NCBI GenBank assembly: GCA_902786665.1 | Contig: CADADN010000051.1 | Coordinates: 1 to 34,725, forward strand | Direction of reading: 5' to 3' | Source of the DNA: an uncultured Prevotellaceae bacterium | GTDB taxonomy: Bacteria; Bacteroidota; Bacteroidia; Bacteroidales; Bacteroidaceae | DNA: 34,725 nt | Part shown: positions 13,309 through 22,063 of the stretch, one piece after another | Position numbering within the stretch: the stretch's first letter is position 1 | Layout: each line of letters starts with the position of its first letter | Translations under genes and position numbers: made by a program | Notes under the pieces: model-generated | Database searches by the model: none | What the model was told of the DNA's origin: nothing | The model's input: the letters and a program-made list of their open reading frames with translations, nothing else

Positions 13309-16300
13309 TTAATTATTATTGATTTCCTTCCTCCCTTTTTTCAGCACGATGCGGCTGTTGCTGTTGGCAGGTCTTCCTGTCAGGTCGTATGTGGCATTTG
13401 TCTTGTATGTGGCATTTGCCCTTGGCGTGGCCACCCCGACGGTGTTGCTCACATAGGCATCGACATCGCTGACGAAGTTGATGTCGTAGATGTCGCTTTG
13501 CCCTGTGGTGGAGGTGAGGCCGAAGATGGTTTGTCCCACGCAAACGCTGGGATGTATGCCGGTGAAGTTTTCATAAAGCCCGCTTGTCGTCATGTCCCAT
13601 GCCACGACGTTCTGGCTGACACCGTCTGCCGTCAAGGCGCTAATCTTGGTGGGAGCCACTTGTGTGCCATGGTTGGAACCGTTGAGCCACCACAGGTAGG
13701 AGGCGCCCGAGGCTGTGCTCAGGTTGGTGCCCCTAACCACCATGAATATCTGGTCGCTGTTGATGGCATACTCCTTGTCTTGGTATTTGAGCATCAGCGC
13801 CACGTTGTTGTTGCCGGAAGCCTTGACGTGGATGATGTTTTTCTCATTGTCGTAGGTGATGTTCGAGGCCGAAACGCGGTTGGGGTCGCCCGTGGTCCAT
13901 TCGTTGGCTATGAAATGATAGGCTTGGTAGGTCTCCTCTTCATAGTCCTTGAGCAGCCTGATGTAATAGATGCCCGGACAGAGCGTGGTGGAAGAGGCGG
14001 TCAGTCTCACTACGAATTGTTTCTTCACGTTCCCGGCGCCATCCTTGACGAGGTTCTCGGGGATGGGGTATTCGATGTTGTAGAAGCCGTTGGCGTCGCT
14101 CCCCTTGGCGGAGGAGGGGATGGTGATGTCGGCAATTTTCGTACCGTCGATGGTGAGTGTGGCTTTCCTTCCTCTGTCGGCGAGGTTGAAGCGGAACATG
14201 ACGCTGAGTCGCTCGCCCACCTGCTGCTCGTTGTAAAGGGTGTACTGGATGTATCCGTTCTGCCTTGCGTCGCGGTAGTGCTCGGTGTTGTAGTCGCCGG
14301 TGCTGGAGTCTGAGGAGTATTTGGCTTCATGGCCGGCCTCGCTCTGCTGCTCTCCCGGTGCCACGAAGTCGAGCGTGCGTTGTGCCAGGGCTTCGTTGGC
14401 CGCCTCGTTCAGTGCCATGTCGCTCTTCTCGTAGTTCTCCTCGGTCTGTTGGTACCAGTAGCACATGTAGCGAGCGTGGTGGATTTGGTAGAAGGGGCGC
14501 AGTTCGAGTTGGTTCCATGCATAGGACTCCACACCTTCACGGCTGGCGTCGATGGTGAACCTTAGGTCGCTGCTTTCCTTCATCTTGATGCGGTCGAGCA
14601 CGTTGTCGCGTTCTCCGATGAGCAGGGGGGAGGAGACGAGGCTCTTGGCCGACGCCCTGTTGCCGGGTGCGTGGTCCATGCGCCCTGACCCGGCATACTC
14701 GTTCTGCAGTTTCTCGTAGCGCAGTCCTGTTTCAGCAGCCTCTTGTTGGGAGGAGGTGGTGGTGGGTGCTCCGAGGAGGATGGGGCCGAACTTGAATGCG
14801 ATGTAGTCGGTGTAGTTGGGACATTCCTCGTAACTCAGTTCCATGGGCAGGAATACGACGATGCGGTCGCCTTCTGCCCACGTGCGGTTGATGGTGACAT
14901 AGCTGGCGGTGCCCTGGGTCACGGCGGCGTTCATTGCAGCTCCGTTGACCGACACCTGGTATTCTTTCCCCGCCCAAGCCGGGTGTCGCACGGCGATGGC
15001 GTAAGTGCCCCCTTTGGTCACGGTGAGGGTGGTGGTGGCGGTGTAGGGCGTGGGGATGTTGGAGGCCGCCGGGTTGATGCATGGGAAGAGGGTCTCCTGC
15101 CTGATGCCGAAAGTCTCGTCTTCAAGGACGCTGGGTGTGAAGAGGTTGACGTAAAGAGTCTCCTTTCCGTCGTGGGTGTAGATGAAGTGCCCGTATTTGC
15201 AGTGGTTCTCCATGCCGGTGCCCACACAGCACCACATCCCTTGGTTCACCTGTGAGTAGATGCGGTAGCCTTGTGGCCTGAGGGTGGTGAAATAGACATA
15301 TCCTCCCGTCTCCGGGTCTTGGGTCGACAGGATGTGGTTCCACATCGTCTGCTCATAGAAGTCGGCGTAGCTGGCGTCGCCGGTGCGGTCGCTCATCATC
15401 TCGGTGAGTTTGAGCATGTTGTTGGAGTTGCACGACTCCGGTCCGTCGAGTATGTCGATGTAGCGGTTGGAGTTGGCTTTGGCGAGGAAATGCTCGCTGA
15501 CGCTGTTTCCCCCGATGCACACGGTGCGGTTGTGTGCAACATCGGCCCAGAAGTTGGTGGCGGCCTTCTGATAGGTGGCGGCTGTGGCGTCTTCCTCGCA
15601 GATGCGCTCCATGCCGATGTATTTAGGCACCTGGGTGTTGGCATGTCTGCCGTCGAGGAAGGTGGTGTTGAGTGTCTGCATGCCGTTGAGCATCGTCTTG
15701 TGCGTGTATTTCTTCGCTGCGGCGAGGTATTTGGCGTCACCGGTGAGTTGGTAGGCGTCGAGCATGCTCTCGTTCATGCCGCCATGCTCGATGTTGAGCA
15801 TGTTCTCCATGTCGCCGGAACTGACCTTGGACACCACGTTGACGCTCCACTCGGCGAGCTTGAGGAACATTTGCCGTGCCGTCTCGCTGTTGCCATAGAG
15901 GTAGGCGTCGCGCAGTCCTGCCAGGATTTTGTGCTGGCAATAGAAGGGCACCCAGCCTCCACGGTTGCGTATGCCGCTGATGTCGCCCCTGAAAAGGGTC
16001 TTCCATTCGTTGTTGATGGGTTGCCCTCCGATGAATCCGTAAAGGCCGTCGGTGTTGTTGTCATACTGGTCTTGACAGTCTTTCATCACGTTCAACATAT
16101 AGTCCATGCGCTCTTTCAGCCGTGACTTCATCTCAGTGTCGTGGCAGGCGGCATAGCCTAATGCGAGGGCGGAGAGGTAGTGACCTCCGACATGCCCGTC
16201 GAGATTGAAGCTGGAGTCACCCCAGTTGGGGAAGGAGGGATGCTTGCTCTCCCATTTGTAGTAGGGACTGGCGGTGTCGGTGGTGGAGGCCAGGCCCGAC

Positions 16301-16500
16301 TGTCTGACATATGGTGTGAGGAGGCGGTCCACATCATATTGCAGCAGCGTGTTGATGTTGAGGTCCATCGCTGTTTTCATGGGACCATCGAGCAAGGTCA
16401 CTTGCTCCAAGTCGAAATGCTTGGGGTAGAGTTCGGTTTGCGCGGAAACGGTTAACGTGAATGTGGCGATGACCGCTGCGAGGAAGTGTCTTCTTTTCAT
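13309..16500 (-). CDS. Secreted GH127-family glycosidase (DUF1680), probable beta-L-arabinofuranosidase type
   Basis: 1063 residues. A signal peptide (MKRRHFLAAVIATFTLTVSAQ) is followed by an (alpha/alpha)6-type catalytic domain to about residue 440. Residues fitting the GH127 zinc site are Glu355 and Cys357 in GPESCNSNNMLKLTE and the Cys424-Cys425 pair in WCCVGTGMENH; Glu336 in SVSEHFL matches the other conserved acid. The spacing agrees with the characterised enzyme HypBA1. A beta-sandwich follows, then a DUF4986-like segment (LRPFYQIHHARYMCYW, ~667-682), a DUF6805-like beta domain (~705-880), another carbohydrate-binding-like domain (~885-1010) and a tail of the TYDLTGRP type. It should cut arabinofuranose or related sugars outside the cytoplasm; the exact linkage is not predictable. 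It has its own promoter and no glycan-uptake genes beside it. Confidence 0.9.
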   Translation of the reverse strand: MKRRHFLAAVIATFTLTVSAQTELYPKHFDLEQVTLLDGPMKTAMDLNINTLLQYDVDRLLTPYVRQSGLASTTDTASPYYKWESKHPSFPNWGDSSFNLDGHVGGHYLSALALGYAACHDTEMKSRLKERMDYMLNVMKDCQDQYDNNTDGLYGFIGGQPINNEWKTLFRGDISGIRNRGGWVPFYCQHKILAGLRDAYLYGNSETARQMFLKLAEWSVNVVSKVSSGDMENMLNIEHGGMNESMLDAYQLTGDAKYLAAAKKYTHKTMLNGMQTLNTTFLDGRHANTQVPKYIGMERICEEDATAATYQKAATNFWADVAHNRTVCIGGNSVSEHFLAKANSNRYIDILDGPESCNSNNMLKLTEMMSDRTGDASYADFYEQTMWNHILSTQDPETGGYVYFTTLRPQGYRIYSQVNQGMWCCVGTGMENHCKYGHFIYTHDGKETLYVNLFTPSVLEDETFGIRQETLFPCINPAASNIPTPYTATTTLTVTKGGTYAIAVRHPAWAGKEYQVSVNGAAMNAAVTQGTASYVTINRTWAEGDRIVVFLPMELSYEECPNYTDYIAFKFGPILLGAPTTTSSQQEAAETGLRYEKLQNEYAGSGRMDHAPGNRASAKSLVSSPLLIGERDNVLDRIKMKESSDLRFTIDASREGVESYAWNQLELRPFYQIHHARYMCYWYQQTEENYEKSDMALNEAANEALAQRTLDFVAPGEQQSEAGHEAKYSSDSSTGDYNTEHYRDARQNGYIQYTLYNEQQVGERLSVMFRFNLADRGRKATLTIDGTKIADITIPSSAKGSDANGFYNIEYPIPENLVKDGAGNVKKQFVVRLTASSTTLCPGIYYIRLLKDYEEETYQAYHFIANEWTTGDPNRVSASNITYDNEKNIIHVKASGNNNVALMLKYQDKEYAINSDQIFMVVRGTNLSTASGASYLWWLNGSNHGTQVAPTKISALTADGVSQNVVAWDMTTSGLYENFTGIHPSVCVGQTIFGLTSTTGQSDIYDINFVSDVDAYVSNTVGVATPRANATYKTNATYDLTGRPANSNSRIVLKKGRKEINNN

Positions 16501-16571
16501 AATAGGTGTGGGATGGGTTGGGTTTTGAGGCTTGAGGGCCTTGGTTTTGTATTAGTTTGTCAATCTCGAAG

Positions 16572-16579
16572 CAAATATA
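16572..16579 (-). promoter_or_regulatory. -7 box of the GH127 gene
   Basis: TATATTTG on the minus strand, an exact TAnnTTTG match, with a leader of about 65 nt. It is divergent from the coaW promoter. Confidence 0.55.
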
Positions 16580-16631
16580 CACATTTATATTGAGAGAAAA
16601 AAGAAATATGGAGTTTTTTCCAGAAAAAGTG

Positions 16632-16661
16632 TTGCCATTCCCGAATTTTTGTGTATCTTCG
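16632..16661 (+). promoter_or_regulatory. Promoter of the coaW operon
   Basis: -33 TTG (16632-16634), a 19-bp spacer, then -7 TATCTTCG (16654-16661), one mismatch to TAnnTTTG. The leader to the ATG at 16769 is about 100 nt and contains two CTTTAACTCC-like units. Confidence 0.5.
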
Positions 16662-16768
16662 TGGCCTGAAAGCATATCATAATATTACTTAACTTTTACA
16701 AGCAGGAATGTTGAGGCGTGAGGTAAGGAATTCAACTCCTCTTCAACTCTTGAATTAAATTTGGACAA

Positions 16769-17602
16769 ATGAGCATTGTCATAGGTATCGACGTGGGCAT
16801 CAGCACCACGAAAATCGTTGGAGTGCGTAAAATGCAGGTCGTGGCTCCCATGCGCACCACCGCCGCCGACCCGGTGGCATCGCTCTACGGAGCGTTTGGA
16901 AAATATTTGTATGAGAACCATATCGAACTGGCAGATGTGGAGCAGGTGGTGCTTACCGGCGTGGGGGCGGCATATATCGAGCGTCCTGTCTATGGGCTGC
17001 CCACATGCAAGAGCGACGAGTTCGTGGCCGACGGACTGGGAGCACGTTTCGAGTCGGGGCTCGACCGCATCATCGTGGTGAGCATGGGGACAGGCACGTC
17101 GCTCGTACGCTGTGATGGCGACGACATCTCACACATCGGGGGCATCAGCATCGGCGGGGGGACGCTTGCAGGACTCTCACGCATCATGCTGCAGACGGCA
17201 GACATCAAACAGGTCTCTGCCATGGCCATGCAGGGTGACATCTCCAACGTCAACCTCACCATAGGCGACATCAGCGCGCATTCCCTGCCCGGCCTGCCAC
17301 TTAATGTCACGGCGTCACTTTTCGGAAACGCCAAGACCGACGCCGCCAAGGAGGACATCGCAGTGGGGTTGATACATACCGTGCTGCAGACCATCGGCAG
17401 TGCCGCCGTGCTGGCATCGCTGAACAGCGACATCAAGGAGTTTGTGATGATTGGCAACCTCACGTTGCTTCCACAGTGCCGCGACGTCTTCCCCATCATG
17501 GAGCAGCTTTACAAGGTGAAATACATCATACCGAAATATTCGCAGTATTGCACGGCCATTGGAGCCGCTCTCGACTACATTTATAAGAAAGAAGCGAAGT
17601 GA
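16769..17602 (+). CDS. coaW: Type II pantothenate kinase
   Basis: 277 residues, the size of bacterial type II (eukaryotic-like) pantothenate kinases. The ASKHA-fold motifs are present: IGIDVGISTTKIVGV at residues 5-19 (phosphate loop), VVSMGTGTSLVR near 108, GGISIGGGTLAGLSRIML near 127, and FVMIGNLTL near 228. It phosphorylates pantothenate in the first committed step of coenzyme A synthesis, in the cytoplasm. The C-terminal segment YSQYCTAIGAALDYI is also family-typical. It is the first gene of an apparent three-gene operon, 43 bp before the Ser-rich protein. Related BadF/ASKHA kinases could be confused with it, but length and motif order favour PanK-II. Confidence 0.85.
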   Translation: MSIVIGIDVGISTTKIVGVRKMQVVAPMRTTAADPVASLYGAFGKYLYENHIELADVEQVVLTGVGAAYIERPVYGLPTCKSDEFVADGLGARFESGLDRIIVVSMGTGTSLVRCDGDDISHIGGISIGGGTLAGLSRIMLQTADIKQVSAMAMQGDISNVNLTIGDISAHSLPGLPLNVTASLFGNAKTDAAKEDIAVGLIHTVLQTIGSAAVLASLNSDIKEFVMIGNLTLLPQCRDVFPIMEQLYKVKYIIPKYSQYCTAIGAALDYIYKKEAK

Positions 17603-17645
17603 GGTCTTCGCATGAATAACATACACCATCAATCATATCTATATT

Positions 17646-18215
17646 ATGGGAAGCTTTTTTGAAGAAATCATCAAAGGCGGACTGGGGTCCGTCTTCGGTG
17701 GCGGGACGTCGTCGTCAAGCAATGACAGCGGCGGCCTGGGCGATATCGTGAAGGAGATTCAGAAGAAAATGGGGGGCGACAACTCCTCGAGCACCACTAC
17801 CGGTCGCTCTTCATCGCGCAACTCGGGTGGCTATGATGACATGGCGGAGGAAATCCGCCGGCAGGCTCGAAAGGCGGGAGATTCTTCTTCTTCCACATCC
17901 ACGCAGGAAACGTCATCAAGAACGAATTCGTCCACACGGGAAACATCGTCGAGAACGTCTTCCAACAAGGAAAGCGGCGGGCTCAACGACATCCTCAACG
18001 ATATGAAACGCCGTGCAGGATTCGACGTGGAGGAGGAAGAACCAGTGGAAACCACTCCTCGCACCACACGCCGCTCCACCAAGAAGGAGGTTGAGAAGCG
18101 GCAACAGGAAGCTAATGACTCTGGCAGCATCTTGGGAGGTATCAATATGGGCAACATCGGCGACATCGTCGGTGGCATCTTGAAATCAATCTTATTGGGA
18201 GGCAAATCGTTATGA
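17646..18215 (+). CDS. Ser/Gly-rich protein with repeated amphipathic segments
   Basis: 189 residues, no signal peptide. Three related short segments, GGLGDIVKEIQKKMGG (29-44), GGYDDMAEEIRRQARKAG (61-78) and GGLNDILNDMKRRAG (111-125), each predicted to be an amphipathic helix, are separated by Ser/Thr-rich linkers. The first residues (FFEEIIKGGLGSVFGGG) and the last (GDIVGGILKSILLGGKSL) are also Gly-rich amphipathic stretches. The layout recalls the Gly-rich N-terminal part of DUF533 proteins, whose C-terminal part is TerB-like; here the TerB-like part is the next gene, overlapping by ATGA. I infer the two products work together. Otherwise the function is unknown. Translational coupling with the next gene is likely. 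Confidence 0.7.
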   Translation: MGSFFEEIIKGGLGSVFGGGTSSSSNDSGGLGDIVKEIQKKMGGDNSSSTTTGRSSSRNSGGYDDMAEEIRRQARKAGDSSSSTSTQETSSRTNSSTRETSSRTSSNKESGGLNDILNDMKRRAGFDVEEEEPVETTPRTTRRSTKKEVEKRQQEANDSGSILGGINMGNIGDIVGGILKSILLGGKSL

Positions 18216-18583
18216 TGAATGAAAAGTTGAGTGACAGCATCATGCTGACGGCAAAGGCAGGGCTTTTCTTTGCCTCGTGCGACGGAGAATTCAGTCAAAA
18301 GGAGAAAGAGTTCATCGAGGGGTACATCTCCAGCATCGAGGAGGTGGGGGAAATCCCTTCGGAGTTGAAGGTGGCTTTGGCCGACACCATCAACCACACC
18401 TACACCTTGGAGGAAATCATTGGAGATACCTTGAGCCTGGTGGAGGACTTCAACGACGATGAGAGAAAAGTCATACTCTTCACCCTCAGGCAGTTCATTC
18501 TCAAAGCCATCGCTTCAGACTCACGGGTGAAGGAGAAGGAGGTGGCGGCCTACGACCAATGGCTCGCCGCCGTAGGGATGTAG
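18212..18583 (+). CDS. TerB-like helical protein
   Basis: 123 residues. It resembles the TerB/DjlA-type helical domain: an early AKAGLFFASCDGEFSQKEKEFIEGYI (residues ~14-39) carries the conserved Asp-Gly-x-Phe/Ser-x-x-Glu turn, and a second acidic repeat sits at IASDSRVKEKEVAAYDQWL (residues ~99-117). Such domains bind metal ions through these acidic turns and occur at the membrane inner face or in stress-response proteins. It overlaps the preceding gene by four bases (ATGA), so the two are translationally coupled. A second ATG at 18215 is equally possible. A 9-bp repeat array follows the stop directly. Confidence 0.72.
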   Translation: MMNEKLSDSIMLTAKAGLFFASCDGEFSQKEKEFIEGYISSIEEVGEIPSELKVALADTINHTYTLEEIIGDTLSLVEDFNDDERKVILFTLRQFILKAIASDSRVKEKEVAAYDQWLAAVGM

Positions 18584-18587
18584 GAAT

Positions 18588-18708
18588 GACCTTAAAGACC
18601 CTAAAGACCCTAAAGACCTTAAAGACCTTAAAGTCCCTAAAGTCCTTAAAGACCCTAAAGACCTTAAAGACCTTAAAGACCCTAAAGTCCCTAAAGGTCC
18701 TAAGTCCC
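18588..18708. repeat. 9-bp tandem repeat array (GACCYTAAA)
   Basis: About 12 units of 9 bp (GACCCTAAA, GACCTTAAA, GTCCCTAAA, GTCCTTAAA), beginning five bases after the TerB-like stop codon. A 9-bp unit keeps reading frames open, so ORFs of repeated TLK or FKV appear on both strands; these are artefacts. Confidence 0.9.
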
Positions 18709-18740
18709 TCAATCAAAGCCGACACGCGTACATTCTTACT

Positions 18741-18777
18741 CCCCACACATCCCCTCTGAGCCAGAGGGGGTGTGGGG
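18741..18777. terminator. Long GC-rich hairpin, probable terminator of the coaW operon
   Basis: CCCCACAC (18741-18748) pairs with GTGTGGGG (18770-18777), and CCCCTCTG (18751-18758) with CAGAGGGG (18762-18769); a two-base bulge and an AGC loop. No long T tract follows, so it could instead be an intergenic REP-like palindrome. 18778-18964 holds no supported gene. Confidence 0.5.
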
Positions 18778-18964
18778 GAAGATTAGTTGGCGTTGACCTG
18801 TGGGGGGTAGAGTGTCTATAACTTATTGATTTCAAATTTGTTCCACTTCCTCTGCGCCTCCCTGCGACTTCTGATGATGACAAATACCCTCCAAAAAAAC
18901 TTTATGAACTTTTGTCGTTAACTACTTCAAGAGCCAAAGAGCCAATTAAAAAACTTTTCTGCCT

Positions 18965-19000
18965 TTTGGTGCATAATATAGTTTTTTTTGATTATTTTTG
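18965..19000 (+). promoter_or_regulatory. Promoter of the large secreted protein gene
   Basis: -7 TATTTTTG (18993-19000) is an exact TAnnTTTG match. A TTTG at 18965-18968 could be the -33 box, but its 24-bp spacing is long. The leader is about 40 nt. Confidence 0.5.
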
Positions 19001-19048
19001 CCACATATTTCTATCTAAAACAAATAACTAACCAAAAACCATGTTAAA

Positions 19049-21955
19049 ATGAAAAAAATTCTTACTTTTTTAATACTTTTGGCGTGTGCCGCAGGGCAGA
19101 TGAAAGCAGAAACTGTGCTTTTTTCCGCTGATGTGACAGCCAATGACGCAGTGGAGTTTGCTGCTTCGAGCACAACGGAAATCTCCAATGCAGATGCCAC
19201 TATCACAGGTGGAACAATGTATGCCATCAACCAACAAGAGCAGGTAAAGAACCTCATAGCCAAACAAGGCGGTAGCTTTGCATTCAGCATCACCAATAAT
19301 AATACATTTTTTAAGGTGGTACTTAATCAAGAATTAAAGGTTGGAGATGTTATAAATGCAAGAACTTATACAAGAACTGACACTGAACTTGGCATTTGGT
19401 TATCCACATCTGATACCCGTCCCGGTTCATGCAATGCAGCACTAACATGTGAAGAAGCAACTACTGCGTCTTGGGCAGACTTAAGCTCTTACGTAATTCC
19501 TGAGGGGAGCGAACTTGTAGGAGCAAAAACTTTCTATATTTATCGCAGCGTGGGCAAGACTGTGTATTTCGATGAATTCACCATCACAAGGGCTGGTACA
19601 GCTGTTACCTTGTCATTCCCTGCTGCCAACTATTCCGCCGACATCTCAGGAGGGGCAAATTCTTTTACTGCACCAGCATTGACTGTTGACCCAGCAGCTG
19701 CCGCAAGCGAAGTGACCTATTCCAGCAGCAACACCAATGTGGCTACCGTGGATGCCTCTACAGGTGAGATTACTCTTGTCGCTGCTGGTAAAACCACCAT
19801 CACTGCCGCCATCTCCAATTCCACTACTTACAGTGATGCTTCCGCTTCCTACTTGTTGACAGTCACCGACCCCGCTGGCGTAGATGTCTCCGGCTCCATC
19901 ACATGGGTACTCTCCTCACCCGACAACACCACCGGCGTGGCGAGTGAAGACCTTGCCGATTTTGTGAAAAACATCAACCTCTCCTTGGGAAGCGCGCTGT
20001 CGTTCAATGGTACGCAAACCCTAAATGGTGACAAGCAAGACTTGAAATCCACCAAGATAAAAATGAGTGGAGCCGGCAGTGCAACAGCTGACACCCACAA
20101 AATCAAGTTTACTTTCAAGCCCAATGCCGGCCTCACCTTCCATCCCACTAAGGTAACCTTCACCGCCACTCGTTGCGGAACAGATGGTGGAAAGATGGAA
20201 ATCGACTGGATTGGCGCTGATGAAGGTGACATCCACTTGAAATCCACAGCGGCAAGCAAAACCTCTGACGACCCTGCTCGTGACAACAATGCTACGCAAA
20301 ACTACACCGTTTACAGCCTTGACATCGACCCTGAAGCCGGTGCAGCCACTGGAGAGTGTGGCCTCCAAATCGTCCTTTACAATGCAGACACGAAGAGTTA
20401 CGCCTTCCGCGACATCATCATCACCGGCACCATCGACGGTGTGGAGCAGGCGGTGACCTCTTACGTCATCACTGCGACGAGTGCCGATGAGACCATGGGC
20501 ACCGTCTCTCCGGAGAGCGTGGAGGTGGACGAGGGAGAGAGTGTCACCCTCACCGCAACACCGAAGACTGGCTATATGTTTGTGTCGTGGACCCGCCAAA
20601 GCGACGGCGCTACCTTCACAGACAATCCCCTCACCGTGGAAAATGTGACGGCCGCCGAAGCTTACACTGCTACCTTCAAGAAACTCTTCAAGGTGGAGTA
20701 TTCCGCAGGAGAGGGTGACAAGGGCACAGTGACCACCATACTCAACCCTGAATATGTGGAAAGCACCTACACCTTGCCTGCAGCCAACTACTACATCAGC
20801 AAGGAAGGCTTTACCGCCATCGGATGGACCAATGACGAAGGTTTCACTATTTATGAATTCGGTGAGACCATCACCCTCACCGAGGACATCACCCTCACCC
20901 CCTACTTCGAGGAAAGCATTATATCCCTTGATGAAATCAGCAGTGAACTCACTGTGACTTGGGACTTCACCGGCACGCCGGCACTCAACATCGAGGGAGC
21001 CACCGGCTACTTCGTTGCACAGGCTGAGGTGGGCGCCATCACCATCGACATACCGATGTTCATTGACAACACCACCGGCTCGGCCATCGAAGGTGTCAGG
21101 GGAAAGACCAACAACATCGGGCGGACAAACGCTCAAATCAACAAAGGCTCCAAGTTCACCATCCCGGCAGAGAAAGGCATGACAGTGGTCATCACCTCTG
21201 CTTCCGGCAACATCACCGAGACCACCGTGGCGGGGCAAACGCCCTCCTCTGGCAGTGGAAGCAAGGTGGCCACATACGTCTATGACGGCGACGAAGCAAC
21301 CGTCGACATTGTCTTCTCCGACGACGGCAAATACTATAATTCCATCAAGGTGACCTACCCGGCACAACCGCAAGCCTACTCCTTCTTTATGAGCGAAACT
21401 GGCTATGCCACCTATTACAACTCCGAGACTGCATCCGTCATCCCCGATGGCCTCACGGCCTCCGTGGTGGAGAGCGTCAGTGGGAACGTGATCAACCTCT
21501 TGCCAATCACTTCCGTCATCCCAGCTGGATGTGGAGTGGTGCTGGAAGGAACTCCTAATCAGTTATACGTCTTCGTACCTACCAAAGAGCCTGGTATTGT
21601 CGGTGAAAACCTGTTGCGTGGTTCCTACGATTACGCCTACACAGCGGGAGATGACCCCGAGGCCACATACAAGTTCTACGCTCTTTCAGTCAAGGACGGA
21701 AAGGTGGGCTTCTACTGGATGAATGAAGGCGGGGGTAGATTCATGAATGAACCCAGCAAGGCGTACCTGCCCATTAAGCAAACCGATTCGACATTGCCAG
21801 CAAACGCATTATTCTTCGACATCACCGACGGGCTGAGAAACGTCGTGACAGAAGGAGAGAACAATGCGCAACCCTCATACAACCTCGCAGGACAAAGGGT
21901 GAACGACAGTTACAAGGGCGTGGTCATCACCAATGGAAAGAAGGTCGTAAGATAG
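19049..21955 (+). CDS. Large secreted multidomain surface protein
   Basis: 968 residues. The signal peptide is MKKILTFLILLACAAGQMKAE. A Big_2-type immunoglobulin-like domain (VTYSSSNTNVATVDASTGEI, TTITAAIS) covers about residues 182-276. A beta-rich region follows, then two tandem InlB-B/bacterial repeat modules at about 472-546 (MGTVSPESVEVDEGESVTLT, GYMFVSW) and 550-625 (AIGWTNDEGFTIYEFGETI). The C-terminal ~40 residues include YNLAGQRV, KGVVITNGKKV and a final VR, the kind of terminal tail common on secreted Prevotella proteins. No catalytic motif is seen, so it is probably an adhesin or structural surface protein; carbohydrate binding by the beta-rich region is possible. It is transcribed alone between its promoter and the hairpin at 22008. 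Confidence 0.85.
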   Translation: MKKILTFLILLACAAGQMKAETVLFSADVTANDAVEFAASSTTEISNADATITGGTMYAINQQEQVKNLIAKQGGSFAFSITNNNTFFKVVLNQELKVGDVINARTYTRTDTELGIWLSTSDTRPGSCNAALTCEEATTASWADLSSYVIPEGSELVGAKTFYIYRSVGKTVYFDEFTITRAGTAVTLSFPAANYSADISGGANSFTAPALTVDPAAAASEVTYSSSNTNVATVDASTGEITLVAAGKTTITAAISNSTTYSDASASYLLTVTDPAGVDVSGSITWVLSSPDNTTGVASEDLADFVKNINLSLGSALSFNGTQTLNGDKQDLKSTKIKMSGAGSATADTHKIKFTFKPNAGLTFHPTKVTFTATRCGTDGGKMEIDWIGADEGDIHLKSTAASKTSDDPARDNNATQNYTVYSLDIDPEAGAATGECGLQIVLYNADTKSYAFRDIIITGTIDGVEQAVTSYVITATSADETMGTVSPESVEVDEGESVTLTATPKTGYMFVSWTRQSDGATFTDNPLTVENVTAAEAYTATFKKLFKVEYSAGEGDKGTVTTILNPEYVESTYTLPAANYYISKEGFTAIGWTNDEGFTIYEFGETITLTEDITLTPYFEESIISLDEISSELTVTWDFTGTPALNIEGATGYFVAQAEVGAITIDIPMFIDNTTGSAIEGVRGKTNNIGRTNAQINKGSKFTIPAEKGMTVVITSASGNITETTVAGQTPSSGSGSKVATYVYDGDEATVDIVFSDDGKYYNSIKVTYPAQPQAYSFFMSETGYATYYNSETASVIPDGLTASVVESVSGNVINLLPITSVIPAGCGVVLEGTPNQLYVFVPTKEPGIVGENLLRGSYDYAYTAGDDPEATYKFYALSVKDGKVGFYWMNEGGGRFMNEPSKAYLPIKQTDSTLPANALFFDITDGLRNVVTEGENNAQPSYNLAGQRVNDSYKGVVITNGKKVVR

Positions 21956-22007
21956 TATGCAGACATTCAACAGCTCAAACCAAATCGGTCTTTAGGAACT
22001 TCAAAAT

Positions 22008-22042
22008 CAAGGGGGTGTGTCAGAAAACGACACACCCCCTTG
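22008..22042. terminator. Bidirectional terminator hairpin
   Basis: A perfect 14-bp stem CAAGGGGGTGTGTC/GACACACCCCCTTG with an AGAAAAC loop, between the convergent secreted-protein gene and the peptide transporter gene. T tracts are short on either side. Confidence 0.7.
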
Positions 22043-22063
22043 GTCATTGGTGAATGGATGAGG

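Noticed and set aside
13267-14313. 348-codon ORF on the + strand, and similar long ORFs at 15271-16125 and 14743-15255
   Set aside because: All lie antisense to the GH127 gene, which has strong family motifs; the translations show no family pattern.
18501-18759. Repetitive ORFs (FKVFRVF on the minus strand, TLKTLK on the + strand)
   Set aside because: They are created by the 9-bp repeat array, which stays open in several frames; no promoter or conserved protein is visible.
20021-21373. 450-codon ORF on the minus strand
   Set aside because: It is the mirror of the secreted-protein gene (19049-21955), has no start context, and its sequence is a His/Gly/Val mix typical of antisense frames.
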